A DNA stretch of 64,000 nt from Microbacterium sp. Marseille-Q6965 (GTDB lineage: Bacteria; Actinomycetota; Actinomycetes; Actinomycetales; Microbacteriaceae): NCBI RefSeq assembly GCF_946151065.1, contig NZ_CAMGZA010000001.1, forward strand, positions 806,001-870,000, read 5' to 3'. A model generated the notes under the pieces. It did not search any database. It was not told the DNA's origin and saw nothing but the letters and a program-made list of their open reading frames with translations. A program made the position numbers and the translations under genes. Of this stretch, positions 1-8,110 are shown one piece after another (position 1 is the first letter of the stretch; every line of letters begins with the position of its first letter).

Positions 1-605
1 ACGGTCTCGCGCACGCTGCCGACCGTGAGGCCCGCCGACACGAGACCGACGATCTCCCCCTCCGCGCGGACGGGGGTGACCGCCCGGACCGAGGGGCCGA
101 GGGTCCCCGTGTACACCTCCGTGAACGTCTCGCCCTCCAGCGCGGGCCCGATCGTGCCGACGAAGCGCCCGCCGATTCTCGTCTCCACCGGGTGCGTGTA
201 CCGGGTGCGGTCGGTGTCCATGATCGTCACGTAATCGACATCCGTAGCGTGCAGCAGCTGCTGCACGTACGGCTGCAGGATCGCCGACGCCTCCGCCGTC
301 GCGGCCTTGCGCTCCCGATCCGCGCGCTCGTGCGCCCGAGCGACCACCTCGACGACCGTCGGCTCGGTCGCCAGCGCGAGCGCCAGGTCCCGGCTGGTCT
401 CCCCCGCGGCGGCCTGCGCCGTCGACTGCGCGTCGAGCGACAGCGCGGCGAAGACCGCGGCACCGCCCACCAGGAGCACGATCGTGTGCACCGTGAGGAA
501 CCATCGCGCGACGCTGCGCGTGCGGTCCCTCGCGCGGCGGCGGGAGGCCTCGACCGCAGCCGCTCCCGGGAGGGAAGGCGCTCCGTCGGCGACGTCGGTG
601 GGCAT
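1..605 (-). CDS. Sensor histidine kinase N-terminus (DcuS/CitA type), cut by window edge
   Basis: Only the first 201 codons are visible; the gene continues past the left edge. The protein starts MPTDVADG, has a basic stretch (about residues 21-34), one transmembrane segment (about 36-55), and then an extracytoplasmic region. That region contains YVTIMDTDRTRYTHP, GRFVGT and the stretch around EGEIVGLVSAGL, which is the pattern of CitA/DcuS-type Cache/PAS sensor domains that bind C4-dicarboxylates or citrate. The kinase domain would lie outside the window. It is divergent from the dicarboxylate symporter at 771, so it probably senses the transported substrate and, with a response regulator outside the window, controls that gene. 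Family confidence comes from sensor-domain similarity and context, not from kinase motifs. Confidence 0.72.
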   Translation of the reverse strand, partial: MPTDVADGAPSLPGAAAVEASRRRARDRTRSVARWFLTVHTIVLLVGGAAVFAALSLDAQSTAQAAAGETSRDLALALATEPTVVEVVARAHERADRERKAATAEASAILQPYVQQLLHATDVDYVTIMDTDRTRYTHPVETRIGGRFVGTIGPALEGETFTEVYTGTLGPSVRAVTPVRAEGEIVGLVSAGLTVGSVRET

Positions 606-770
606 GGATCCATCCTGCCGCCTCCGGCGCCCTCCGCCGCCGTCCGCGAGCGCGCTCGCGCGAACACTATGCACGCAACGGGCGCGTGCGGCGCGGCGCC
701 CAGAAGGATCGTGACGCACATCTCCGGCGCTGTGCCCCTCCGGGCCGCGCCCCGTACGAGAGGGATCCCC

Positions 771-2195
771 ATGGCAACGTCGCCACAGAAGACGGCCGCC
801 CGGCGCGGTATCGACAAGCAGCACTGGCTCTACATCGCGGTCATCATCGCCGTCGTGGGAGGCATCACGGTCGGACTGATCTGGCCCGATTTCGGGGCCT
901 CGCTCGCCTGGATCGGCAAGGCCTTCGTCGCCCTGATCAAGATGATGATCGCCCCCGTCATCTTCTGCACGATCGTGCTGGGCATCGGCTCCATCGCGAA
1001 GGCAGCCACGGTCGGCAAGGTCGGCGGGCTCGCGCTGGGCTACTTCCTCGTCATGTCGACGTTCGCGCTCGTCATCGGCCTCGTCGTCGGCAACCTGCTG
1101 CATCCCGGTGAGGGCCTGAACATCGCCGGGTCGACGTACGAGGTAGAGGGCGAGGGCGAGTCGACCACCGACTTCCTCATGGGCATCATCCCGACCACGC
1201 TGTTCTCGCCCCTCACCGGCGAGTCGGTGCTGCAGGTGCTGTTCGTCTCGCTGCTCGTCGGGTTCGCGATTCAGCAGCTCGGGCGCCGCGGCGAAGCGAT
1301 CCTCGAGGGCATCCGCCACGTCCAGGCGGTCGTGTTCCGCGTGCTGACGATGGTGCTGTGGGTGGCCCCGATCGGCGCGTTCGGCGCAATGGCTGGCGTC
1401 GTGGGCGAGACCGGCTGGGACGCCGTCGTGTCGCTCGGAACGCTGATGATCGGCTTCTACGTCACGTGCATCCTCTTCATCGGCATCGTGCTGGCCGCGG
1501 TGCTGTGGTCCGTGTCGCGGATCAACATCTTCTCGCTCATGAAGTACCTGGGCCGCGAGTACCTGCTGATCGTCTCGACCTCGTCGAGCGAGTCGGCCCT
1601 CCCCCGCCTCATCGCGAAGATGGAGCACGTCGGCGTCTCCAAGCCCGTCGCCGGCATCACCGTGCCCACCGGATACTCGTTCAACCTCGACGGGACGGCC
1701 ATCTACCTCACGATGGCCTCGCTGTTCATCGCGACCGCGATGGGCACCCCGCTCACCGTGCCGGAGCAGATCGGCCTGCTCGTCTTCATGATCATCGCGT
1801 CGAAGGGCGCCGCGGGCGTGTCCGGCGCGGGCCTGGCGACGCTCGCCGGCGGCCTGCAGACCTACCGCCCCGACCTGGTCGACGGCGTGGGCATGATCAC
1901 GGGGATCGACCGGTTCATGTCGGAGGCCCGCGCGCTGACGAACTTCACCGGCAACGCGGTCGCCGCCATCATCGTGGGCACCTGGACGAGGGAGTTCGAC
2001 CGGGCGCGGGCGCTCGACGTGCTCTCCGGCCGACTGCCGTTCGATGAGCGCGCGATGGTCGATGACCACGATCTCTCCTCGCGAGAGGCGGAGTTCGCCG
2101 ACGGGGAGCTGCCCGATCTGCCCGCCGACGGCAAGGGCCCCTCGCCGCTGTCGGCGACCGTGCGCACGGTCCAGCCGGAGGACGCCCGGCGCTGA
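771..2195 (+). CDS. dctA: C4-dicarboxylate (dicarboxylate/amino acid:cation) symporter
   Basis: A 474-aa inner-membrane protein of the DAACS family, the usual length for DctA. It couples uptake of dicarboxylates such as succinate, fumarate or malate to cations. Visible family signatures are the serine-rich STSSSESALPRL segment (hairpin HP1), GYSFNLDGTAIY with the NLDGT form typical of DctA rather than glutamate carriers, and SKGAAGVSGAG (HP2). Multiple hydrophobic helices fill the protein. The ATG at 771 is preceded by GAGAGGG at a good distance; the frame stays open upstream, but there it is antisense to the kinase gene. A strong hairpin follows the stop codon. The divergent kinase suggests substrate-induced expression. 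Confidence 0.88.
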   Translation: MATSPQKTAARRGIDKQHWLYIAVIIAVVGGITVGLIWPDFGASLAWIGKAFVALIKMMIAPVIFCTIVLGIGSIAKAATVGKVGGLALGYFLVMSTFALVIGLVVGNLLHPGEGLNIAGSTYEVEGEGESTTDFLMGIIPTTLFSPLTGESVLQVLFVSLLVGFAIQQLGRRGEAILEGIRHVQAVVFRVLTMVLWVAPIGAFGAMAGVVGETGWDAVVSLGTLMIGFYVTCILFIGIVLAAVLWSVSRINIFSLMKYLGREYLLIVSTSSSESALPRLIAKMEHVGVSKPVAGITVPTGYSFNLDGTAIYLTMASLFIATAMGTPLTVPEQIGLLVFMIIASKGAAGVSGAGLATLAGGLQTYRPDLVDGVGMITGIDRFMSEARALTNFTGNAVAAIIVGTWTREFDRARALDVLSGRLPFDERAMVDDHDLSSREAEFADGELPDLPADGKGPSPLSATVRTVQPEDARR

Positions 2196-2205
2196 CCACA
2201 CCCCC

Positions 2206-2235
2206 GGGGCCGGGCATCGCGGGATGCCCGGCCCC
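2206..2235 (+). terminator. Hairpin terminator after dctA
   Basis: Perfect 13-bp stem (GGGGCCGGGCATC paired with its complement) with a 4-base loop, 10 bases after the dctA stop. There is no T tract, which is common for high-GC actinobacterial terminators. Confidence 0.75.
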
Positions 2236-2249
2236 GCAGGGAGGGGCCC

Positions 2250-2255
2250 TAGTCT
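2250..2255 (+). promoter_or_regulatory. -10 element TAGTCT for leaderless RNB ribonuclease gene
   Basis: TAGTCT ends exactly 6 bases before the ATG at 2262, so transcription would begin at or next to the start codon. No good -35 was identified. Confidence 0.5.
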
Positions 2256-2261
2256 GACGCC

Positions 2262-3701
2262 ATGACGGCACGCAGCCCGCACCTCAGCCCGTCCGCCGTC
2301 CGCACCGCCCTCGCGGACGCCCTGGCGCAGCTGCGCCGCGACCTGGAACTGACCGACGACTACCCCAGAGCGGCCGTCGACGAGGCCCGCCGCGTCGCCG
2401 CAGGGCCCGCGGTCGACGGGTCGGACGATGCTCGCACCGACCTCACGGGCGTGCCCTTCCACACGATCGACCCGGCCGGCTCGCGCGATCTCGATCAGGC
2501 CCTGCATCTCGCGCGGGACGGCCGCGGATTCGTCGCGCGATACGCGATCGCCGACCTCGCGGCCTTTGTGGCCCCCGGGGGCGCGCTCGACGAGGAGACG
2601 CGCCGCCGGGGCCAGACGCTGTACGCCCCCGACGGGTCCGTGCCCCTGCATCCCGAGGTGCTCTCGCACGGCGCCGCATCGCTTCTGCCCGGCGAGCGCC
2701 GTCGCGCCTACGTGTGGACCTTCCACCTGGACGAGCACGGCATGGAGCGAAATAGTGACCTGACGCGGTCCTGGATCCGGTCCGTGCGGCAGTGGACCTA
2801 CGCCGAGGCTCAGAGCGAGATCGACGCCGGCTCGGCACCCCCGGAGGTCGCGCTGCTGCGCGACCTCGGCCGTCTGCGGATCGCCCGCGAGGCCGATCGG
2901 GGTGGCGCGAGCCTGAACTCGCCCGAGGAGGAGATCATCGCCGGCCCCGACGGGTACGAGCTGCGCCGCCGCACGCCGCTGCCCGTCGAGGAGTGGAACG
3001 CGCAGCTGTCGCTTCTGACCGGCATGGCCGCGGCCCGGCTCATGCTCGCGGCGGGGGTCGGCATCCTCCGCACCCTGCCGCCGGCGGAGCCCGACGCACT
3101 GGCGGAGTTTCGGCGCAAGGTGGCGCTGCTCGAACGGCCCTGGCGGGACGGGATCGCGTACGGCGATTACCTGCGGCACCTGGATCCGTCCGATCCCGCC
3201 ACACCGGCAGTGCTTCAGGCCGCGTCGGCGCTGTTCCGCGGCGCGGACTACGCGTCGTTCGACGGTGAACCGCCCGCCCAGCAGACGCAGGCGGCGATCG
3301 GGGCGCCCTACGCGCACGCCACCGCTCCCCTGCGGCGGCTCGTGGACCGGTGGGTGCTGGCCATCTGCGAGGCCGAGGCGAACCACCGGCCCGCTCCCGA
3401 GTGGGCGCGCGCGTCTCTGCCCGAGCTGCCGTCGATCATGCGGGAGTCCGGGGCGCTCGCGAGCCGGCTCGAGGGTGGTGCGCTCGACCGCATCGAGGCG
3501 GCCGTGTTGCACGCACGCATCGGTCAGGTACTCGATGCCGTCGTGCTCGCCGAGACCAAAGGCGGTTCCCGCGTGCAGATCGCCGATCCGTTCGTCACCG
3601 CGACCATTCGCGAGAAGCCCCAGCCCGGCTCGCGCGTGCGCGTGCGAGTGCTCGACACGCGGATCGCCACCGGCGAGGTCGACCTCGAGCTCGCGTCCTG
3701 A
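2262..3701 (+). CDS. RNB-domain ribonuclease (RNase II/R family)
   Basis: A 479-aa protein dominated by one RNB exonuclease domain. The metal-binding core reads TIDPAGSRDLDQA with Asp70, Asp76 and Asp78; the fourth aspartate of E. coli RNase II is Gln here, as in the actinobacterial DLDQ subgroup. RNB enzymes degrade RNA 3' to 5' processively. The protein lacks the long N-terminal cold-shock region of RNase R, and its last 80 residues (from about VLDAVVLAETKGG) look like a short S1/OB-type tail. Start chosen at 2262 because of the leaderless -10 and because the conserved region begins soon after. It appears monocistronic, with 86 bases before the next gene. RNase activity is well supported; its cellular target is unknown. 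Confidence 0.85.
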   Translation: MTARSPHLSPSAVRTALADALAQLRRDLELTDDYPRAAVDEARRVAAGPAVDGSDDARTDLTGVPFHTIDPAGSRDLDQALHLARDGRGFVARYAIADLAAFVAPGGALDEETRRRGQTLYAPDGSVPLHPEVLSHGAASLLPGERRRAYVWTFHLDEHGMERNSDLTRSWIRSVRQWTYAEAQSEIDAGSAPPEVALLRDLGRLRIAREADRGGASLNSPEEEIIAGPDGYELRRRTPLPVEEWNAQLSLLTGMAAARLMLAAGVGILRTLPPAEPDALAEFRRKVALLERPWRDGIAYGDYLRHLDPSDPATPAVLQAASALFRGADYASFDGEPPAQQTQAAIGAPYAHATAPLRRLVDRWVLAICEAEANHRPAPEWARASLPELPSIMRESGALASRLEGGALDRIEAAVLHARIGQVLDAVVLAETKGGSRVQIADPFVTATIREKPQPGSRVRVRVLDTRIATGEVDLELAS

Positions 3702-3775
3702 GATCACCCGCGCTCGCCGCTCGCACACCGGTCGCGCGACCAGGCGCCGGCGCCGGCACCGGGCCGGGGGTGCCC

Positions 3776-3781
3776 TAGCGT
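3776..3781 (+). promoter_or_regulatory. -10 element TAGCGT for leaderless oxidoreductase gene
   Basis: TAGCGT lies 6 bases before the ATG at 3788, the same geometry as at 2250 and elsewhere in the window. Confidence 0.45.
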
Positions 3782-3787
3782 GGGACC

Positions 3788-4696
3788 ATGAAGTTCTCGC
3801 TCTGGCTGCCCGCCGATCTGCCCTGGTCCGACCTCCTCGCCGCCGCCACGCATGCGGCCGAAGCGGGATGGCGCGGCGTGTGGATCGAGGACCACTTCAT
3901 GGACAACACGGCGGAGCCGAACGGCGGGTCCCGCGGCGAATGCCTCACGCAGCTGACGGCCCTGGCGGCGACGGTTCCGGGCATCCGCCTCGGGTCCATG
4001 GTGCTCGGAAACACCTATCGGCACCCCGCGGTGGTCGCCAAGCAGGCGGCGGCCCTGAGCGACATCAGTCAGGGCCGGTTCGTGCTCGGCGTGGGCGCCG
4101 GGTGGCAGGAGAACGAGCACCGGGCGTTCGGGATCGAGTACGGCGACGTGCCCAGCCGCATCCGCTGGTTCCGCGAGGCGCTGACCATCTGGAAGGGCCT
4201 GCGCGACAGCGCACACGATGGCCGCGAGTTCTTCGACTTCTCCGGCGAGCGCTACACGGTGCAGCGCGCCTCGCTGAACCCGAAGCCGCACGCGACCCTG
4301 CCCATCCTGATCGGGGGCAAGGGCGAGAAGGTCATGCCGAAGCTCGTGGCCGAGTTCGCCGACGAGTGGAACTTCTGGTCGACGCCAGAGCAGTACGGTC
4401 CGAAGAACGAGGTCTTCACCGCGGCGCTCGAGCGGGCCCGCCGCGATCCGAAGTCGTTGTGGCGCACCACGCAGGCCCTCACCTTCCAGTCGCCGGATGG
4501 CGCGGCCAAGGCCGCGGGCATGGGAGGGCGCCCCGCCATCGGCGGTACCGCGCAGCAGCTCGTCGACGCCATGGCGGCGTACGCGGACGCGGGGGTCGAC
4601 GAGTACATCCTGCCGCTGACGTCGATCCGCGACGTCGCCAAGATCAACGATCTGGGCGACCAGTTCCTCACCGAGGTCGCCTCACGCGTGAGCTGA
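3788..4696 (+). CDS. LLM-class (luciferase-like) flavin/F420-dependent oxidoreductase
   Basis: A 302-aa single-domain bacterial luciferase-like TIM-barrel protein. It begins MKFSLWLPADLPW, the usual first strand, and carries the family landmarks LGSMVLGNTYRHPAVVAKQ, LGVGAGWQENEHRAFGI and LPILIGGKGEK. Members use FMNH2 or coenzyme F420; actinobacteria make F420, so an F420-dependent reductase or dehydrogenase is likely, but the cofactor cannot be read from the sequence and the substrate is unknown. The C-terminus ends with a GTAQQLVDAMAAYADAGVDEYIL helix region typical of the family. It probably has its own leaderless promoter and stands alone. Confidence 0.82.
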   Translation: MKFSLWLPADLPWSDLLAAATHAAEAGWRGVWIEDHFMDNTAEPNGGSRGECLTQLTALAATVPGIRLGSMVLGNTYRHPAVVAKQAAALSDISQGRFVLGVGAGWQENEHRAFGIEYGDVPSRIRWFREALTIWKGLRDSAHDGREFFDFSGERYTVQRASLNPKPHATLPILIGGKGEKVMPKLVAEFADEWNFWSTPEQYGPKNEVFTAALERARRDPKSLWRTTQALTFQSPDGAAKAAGMGGRPAIGGTAQQLVDAMAAYADAGVDEYILPLTSIRDVAKINDLGDQFLTEVASRVS

Positions 4697-4708
4697 CCGC
4701 GGGCACCG

Positions 4709-4738
4709 TTGCGGGTGACGCGCCTCGCGTGACATTAT
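4709..4738 (+). promoter_or_regulatory. Promoter of arsR-efflux operon (TTGCGG / CATTAT)
   Basis: -35 TTGCGG (4709-4714), 18-bp spacer, -10 CATTAT (4733-4738). The predicted transcription start coincides with the A of the ATG at 4745, making the message leaderless. The -10 touches the operator at 4735-4758. Confidence 0.6.
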
Positions 4739-4758
4739 CTGCGCATGAACGCAGATAA
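4735..4758 (+). promoter_or_regulatory. ArsR/SmtB-type operator spanning the start codon
   Basis: Perfect 9-bp inverted repeat, TTATCTGCG ... CGCAGATAA, with a 6-base centre CATGAA that contains the ATG at 4745. It overlaps the end of the -10 and codons 1-5 of the repressor gene. The size and symmetry fit dimeric ArsR-family repressors, so binding should block RNA polymerase; this indicates autorepression relieved by metal. Confidence 0.7.
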
Positions 4759-5131
4759 GCAGACGTGCGGCTTGGATCCGGACGGCACGTTCGTGGAGCT
4801 GGCCGTCGAGGTGTTCCAGATGCTCGCCGATGCCACGCGCGTGCGGATCATCCTCGCGCTGCGTTCGGGCGAGCTGTCGGTCAACCACCTCGCCGACATC
4901 GTGGACAAGTCGCCCGCCGCCGTCTCCCAGCACCTGGCGAAGCTGCGGATGGCCCGCATCGTCGCAACCCGGCAGGAGGGCCAGCGCGTCTTCTATCGGC
5001 TGGAGAACGAGCACGCCTCCCAGCTCGTCACGCAGGCGATCCAGCAGGCCGAGCACACGATCGGGCACCCCCACCACCACCGGGTCGCACCCGACCGTCC
5101 GGCGCGGGCGGGGTTCCCGGAGACGGTGTGA
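4745..5131 (+). CDS. ArsR/SmtB-family metal-responsive repressor
   Basis: A 128-aa winged-helix protein: HTH at about residues 45-75 (LSVNHLADIVDKSPAAVSQHL) and a wing near RQEGQRVFYRL. The last helix carries ENEHASQLVTQAIQQAEH, with acidic/His pairs spaced as in the alpha-5 metal sites of SmtB/CzrA/NmtR, followed by a GHPHHHR His cluster. The cysteine near the N-terminus (Cys8) is not in an alpha-3 CxC arrangement. These traits favour Zn, Ni or Co sensing over arsenic. It sits 4 bases before a cation diffusion facilitator and is preceded by a perfect operator, so it should repress itself and the pump. Exact metal unknown. Confidence 0.85.
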   Translation: MNADKQTCGLDPDGTFVELAVEVFQMLADATRVRIILALRSGELSVNHLADIVDKSPAAVSQHLAKLRMARIVATRQEGQRVFYRLENEHASQLVTQAIQQAEHTIGHPHHHRVAPDRPARAGFPETV

Positions 5132-5135
5132 TGCC

Positions 5136-6176
5136 ATGAGCGCGCACCGGCACGTACCGGCGGGGACACGCGACCACGATCCCGACCACGGTCACGGCCG
5201 GGAGCACCCCCGGGGTGTCCGGGGCTTCCTGCATGAGGTCTTCGTGCCGCACACGCACGACGCCGCCGATGCGATCGACGACGCGGTCACCTCGCACACC
5301 GCCGGCGTGCGCGCGCTCAAGGTGAGCCTGGCGATCCTGCTCGCCACGACCGTGGCGCAGGCGGTCGTCGTCGCGTTGAGCGGATCGGTGGCACTGCTGG
5401 CCGACACCGTTCACAACCTGTCGGATGCGCTCACCGCGGTGCCGCTGTGGGCCGCCTTCGTCCTCGCCCGGCGCCGCCCCTCGGCGACGTACACCTACGG
5501 GCTGGGCCGGGCGGAGGACGTCGCCGGACTGGTGATCGTCGTGGCCATCGGCGCCTCCGCCGTCGTAGCGGCCTGGCAGGCGATCGAGCGGATCGTCGAT
5601 CCGCAGCCCGTATCGAACGTGGGGTGGGTGATGACGGCGGGCGTGGTGGGTTTCGTGGGCAACGAGGCCGTGGCGCTCTACCGCATCCGCGTCGGGCGAC
5701 GCATCGGATCCGCAGCCCTCGTCGCGGATGGCGTGCACGCGCGCGCGGACGGCGCCACGTCACTGGCCGTCGTGCTGGGAGGGTTGGGGGTGGCGCTCGG
5801 CTTCCCGCTCGCCGACCCGATCGTCGGCCTCCTCATCGCGGCGTTCATCCTCGCCCTGCTCGCCGGCACCGTGCGCTCGGTCGGCCGGCGCCTGCTCGAT
5901 GGCATCGACCCGGCTCTGCTGAGTCGGGCTGGACACGCGCTCGAGCACGTCGAGGGCATCACGCGAGTCGAGCGGGTCCGGCTGCGCTGGGTGGGGCACC
6001 GCCTGCAGGGCGACGCCGTCGTCACCACGGGTGCCGCCACGCTCGCGGAGGCGGACCGCATCCGCGACGACGCGGAGCGAGAGGCTCGCGCGCACCTCGC
6101 GCACCTCGACGAGTTCTCGGTGGTCGTTCGCGGCCATCCGCCCCACGACGCCCCGCCCCGCGGCATGGCAGTCTGA
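5136..6176 (+). CDS. Cation diffusion facilitator (Zn/Co/Ni-type) efflux transporter
   Basis: A 346-aa CDF-family antiporter. The N-terminus is histidine-rich (HDPDHGHGREH and VPHTHD), a metal-delivery feature. Six transmembrane helices follow, with the two metal-site motifs LLADTVHNLSD (Asp90, His93, Asp97) and VADGVHARADG, then a cytoplasmic ferredoxin-like C-terminal domain ending FSVVVRGHPP. The HD-HD type site is usual for zinc or cobalt export. It starts 4 bases after the ArsR-type gene, with GGAG upstream; the open frame before 5136 is only a shadow of that gene. Together the two genes form a metal-resistance operon. Confidence 0.88.
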   Translation: MSAHRHVPAGTRDHDPDHGHGREHPRGVRGFLHEVFVPHTHDAADAIDDAVTSHTAGVRALKVSLAILLATTVAQAVVVALSGSVALLADTVHNLSDALTAVPLWAAFVLARRRPSATYTYGLGRAEDVAGLVIVVAIGASAVVAAWQAIERIVDPQPVSNVGWVMTAGVVGFVGNEAVALYRIRVGRRIGSAALVADGVHARADGATSLAVVLGGLGVALGFPLADPIVGLLIAAFILALLAGTVRSVGRRLLDGIDPALLSRAGHALEHVEGITRVERVRLRWVGHRLQGDAVVTTGAATLAEADRIRDDAEREARAHLAHLDEFSVVVRGHPPHDAPPRGMAV

Positions 6177-6180
6177 GGGG

Positions 6181-7008
6181 ATGCGCTTCGCTTTCCGCCA
6201 GGTCGATGTGTTCAGCCCCGAGCCGCTGCTCGGCAACCCGGTCGCGGTCGTCCACGACGCGGACGGTCTGAGCGACGAGCAGATGGCGACATTCGCCCGC
6301 TGGACGAATCTGTCCGAGACGACCTTCCTGCTCTCCCCCTCTCGCCCCGAGGCCGACTACCGCCTGCGCATCTTCACGCCGGGCGGAGAGCTGCCCTTCG
6401 CGGGCCACCCGACGCTCGGCTCCGCGCACGCCTGGCTCGAGGCCGGCGGCACCCCCGCCGGCGACGTGATCGTGCAGGAGTGCGGCGTGGGTCTGGTCAC
6501 GCTGCGCCGCAGCGGGGACCGGCTCGCCTTCGCCGCACCCGCGCTGCGGCGATCCGGCCCCGTCGACGAGACCCTCGTCGTCGCGATCGCCGCGGCGCTC
6601 GGGGCCCCTCGCGAGGCGATTCTCGAGGCCGCGTGGTGTGACAACGGCCCCGGATGGGTCGGTGTGCGGCTGGCCGATGCCGAGACCGTGCTCGCCCTCG
6701 CGCCTGACTTCGCGGCACTGCCGGCCGATGTGGGCGTCGTGGGGCCGTACCCTCAGGGGTCCGAGTGCGCCATCGAGGTGAGGGCCTTCTGCCGCCCGGT
6801 GATGGGGCTCGGCGAGGACCCCATCACGGGATCGCTCAACGCCGCCATCGGCCAGTGGCTGGCCGGATCCTTCCTCCCGAACGCATACGTCGCCGCGCAG
6901 GGTACCGCGCTCCGCCGCCGCGGGCGCGTCCACGTCTCCCGCGAGGGCGAGACCGTGTGGGTGGCGGGCGACACGCTCACGACGATCCGCGGCGAACTGT
7001 CGCTCTGA
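6181..7008 (+). CDS. PhzF-family isomerase/epimerase
   Basis: A 275-aa PhzF-fold protein (two similar half-domains). It starts FRQVDVFSPEPLLGNPVAVV, has the catalytic Glu46 in NLSETTFLL (equivalent to Glu45 of PhzF), the ELPFAGHPTLGSAHA loop, and in the second half GEDPITGSLNAAIGQWL. The family isomerises trans-2,3-dihydro-3-hydroxyanthranilate in phenazine producers, but most members act in other, mostly unknown, metabolism. It begins 4 bases after the efflux gene with GAGGGG just upstream, so it may be cotranscribed. No other phenazine genes surround it, although a PhzE-like enzyme lies at 12979; a phenazine role is not supported. Confidence 0.82.
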   Translation: MRFAFRQVDVFSPEPLLGNPVAVVHDADGLSDEQMATFARWTNLSETTFLLSPSRPEADYRLRIFTPGGELPFAGHPTLGSAHAWLEAGGTPAGDVIVQECGVGLVTLRRSGDRLAFAAPALRRSGPVDETLVVAIAAALGAPREAILEAAWCDNGPGWVGVRLADAETVLALAPDFAALPADVGVVGPYPQGSECAIEVRAFCRPVMGLGEDPITGSLNAAIGQWLAGSFLPNAYVAAQGTALRRRGRVHVSREGETVWVAGDTLTTIRGELSL

Positions 7009-7063
7009 GCGACCGTTCCCCGCGACATAATCCCGGCACGCCGGCGGCGTCGGTGGTGCCCGC

Positions 7064-7069
7064 TACCGT
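7064..7069 (+). promoter_or_regulatory. -10 element TACCGT for leaderless DUF5655 gene
   Basis: TACCGT followed by 6 bases and the ATG at 7076. Confidence 0.45.
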
Positions 7070-7075
7070 GGGCGC

Positions 7076-7441
7076 ATGACGGGATGGACGGTGGACGAGC
7101 ACCTGCGCGACAAGCCGGCAGCGTCTGTCGCGCTGTACCGCCGCTTCGAGGAGCTGGTGGCGAGCTGCGGACCGTACACGGTGTCGCCCTCGAAGTCGTC
7201 GATCACCTTCAAGGGCGAGCGCCGCGGATTCGCGGGTGCACGGCCGATCACGAAGGGTCTGCGTGTCTACCTCGACCTGCAGCGCGCCCTCGACGATCCG
7301 CGCATCCACAGCGTCGCGCCGTACACGAGCCGCCTGTTCGTGCACCATCTCACCATCACGTCGCCGGAACAGATGGATGGCGAGTTCGCCGGATGGGTCG
7401 CCGAAGCCTACGCCGTCGGCGCGGGGGCTCACCTGTCGTGA
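7076..7441 (+). CDS. DUF5655 domain protein
   Basis: A 121-aa soluble protein consisting of one DUF5655 domain. Characteristic parts are the opening helix DKPAASVALYRRFEELV, then SPSKSSITFKGERRGFAG, GLRVYLDLQR, and the closing HHLTITSPEQMDGEFAGWVAEAY. The fold resembles small domains found alone or attached to nucleotide-related enzymes; no reaction is established. It is probably leaderless and monocistronic. Its last 13 bases overlap the end of the convergent acetyltransferase gene. Confidence 0.8.
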   Translation: MTGWTVDEHLRDKPAASVALYRRFEELVASCGPYTVSPSKSSITFKGERRGFAGARPITKGLRVYLDLQRALDDPRIHSVAPYTSRLFVHHLTITSPEQMDGEFAGWVAEAYAVGAGAHLS

Positions 7442-7917
7442 GGGGCCTCCGGCGCCTCCGGGGTCAGCTGCCGCGTCATGAAGACGCTGTTCGGATCCTC
7501 GGTGTAGTCGGCGAACGGCGGGCATTCCTCGAAGCCGTGGCGGGCGTACAGGCGCCGCGCGGGGGCGAAGTGGTCCTGTGACCCCGTCTCGAGGCTGACG
7601 CGTCGGTATCCGCGCGCGGACGCCTCCGCGAGGATGGTCGCCAGGATGGCGGCACCCACCCCTTGGCCGCGAGCCGCGCGGTGCGTGCGCATCGACTTGA
7701 TCTCGCCGTGCGCGTCTTCGAGATGCTTGAGCGCACCACAGCCGAGCACCTCGTCGCCGTCCCAGGCGCTCCACACCGTGACGTCTGGCGACTCGAGCGC
7801 GGCGAGCGGCATCGCGTGCACGCTCTCGGCCGGGCTCGTGGCGTACATCTCGTCGAGGTGCTCGGCGATGAGGTCGCGCACCGCCGGCGCTGTCAGGTCG
7901 TCGGGAACGATGCGCAT
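7429..7917 (-). CDS. GNAT-family N-acetyltransferase
   Basis: A 162-aa single GNAT domain: MRIVPDDLTAPAVRDLIAEH at the start, VLGCGALKHL (beta-4), the acetyl-CoA pyrophosphate loop THRAARGQGVGAAIL, and SLETGSQDHFAPARRLYARHGFEEC at the C-terminal half. This arrangement matches the small actinobacterial/proteobacterial acetyltransferases that act on amines or amino acids; the substrate is unknown. Start at 7917 is supported by TATCGT 6 bases upstream. The 3' end overlaps the convergent DUF5655 gene by 13 bp. Confidence 0.85.
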   Translation of the reverse strand: MRIVPDDLTAPAVRDLIAEHLDEMYATSPAESVHAMPLAALESPDVTVWSAWDGDEVLGCGALKHLEDAHGEIKSMRTHRAARGQGVGAAILATILAEASARGYRRVSLETGSQDHFAPARRLYARHGFEECPPFADYTEDPNSVFMTRQLTPEAPEAPHDR

Positions 7918-7923
7918 CCCGCC

Positions 7924-7929
7924 ACGATA
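7924..7929 (-). promoter_or_regulatory. -10 element TATCGT for leaderless GNAT gene
   Basis: On the minus strand TATCGT is followed by 6 bases and the ATG at 7917. Confidence 0.45.
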
Positions 7930-8110
7930 CCGGCGTGCTCGGACGCGCGGAGACGCTCGAGGCCTCGCGGCCGTGGGCGCGGACTGCGCGGACGCCGCCG
8001 GCACCGTGCACGAGCCCGCGGCGCCCGTGGGACCCGAGACGGGTGGTGGCGCGGGAGTCGTCGTCGACCCCGCGCTCGCGCCGCGTAGGCCTGTGCGGAA
8101 TCCCGCCCCG

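Noticed and set aside
192..770. Long upstream extension of the dctA reading frame
   Set aside because: It is antisense to the sensor-kinase gene, has no symporter similarity, and a clean ATG with ribosome site exists at 771.
6181..7008. Phenazine biosynthesis cluster
   Set aside because: Only a PhzF-family protein and a distant PhzE-like enzyme are present; no phzA/B, D or G genes, and PhzF homologues are widespread.
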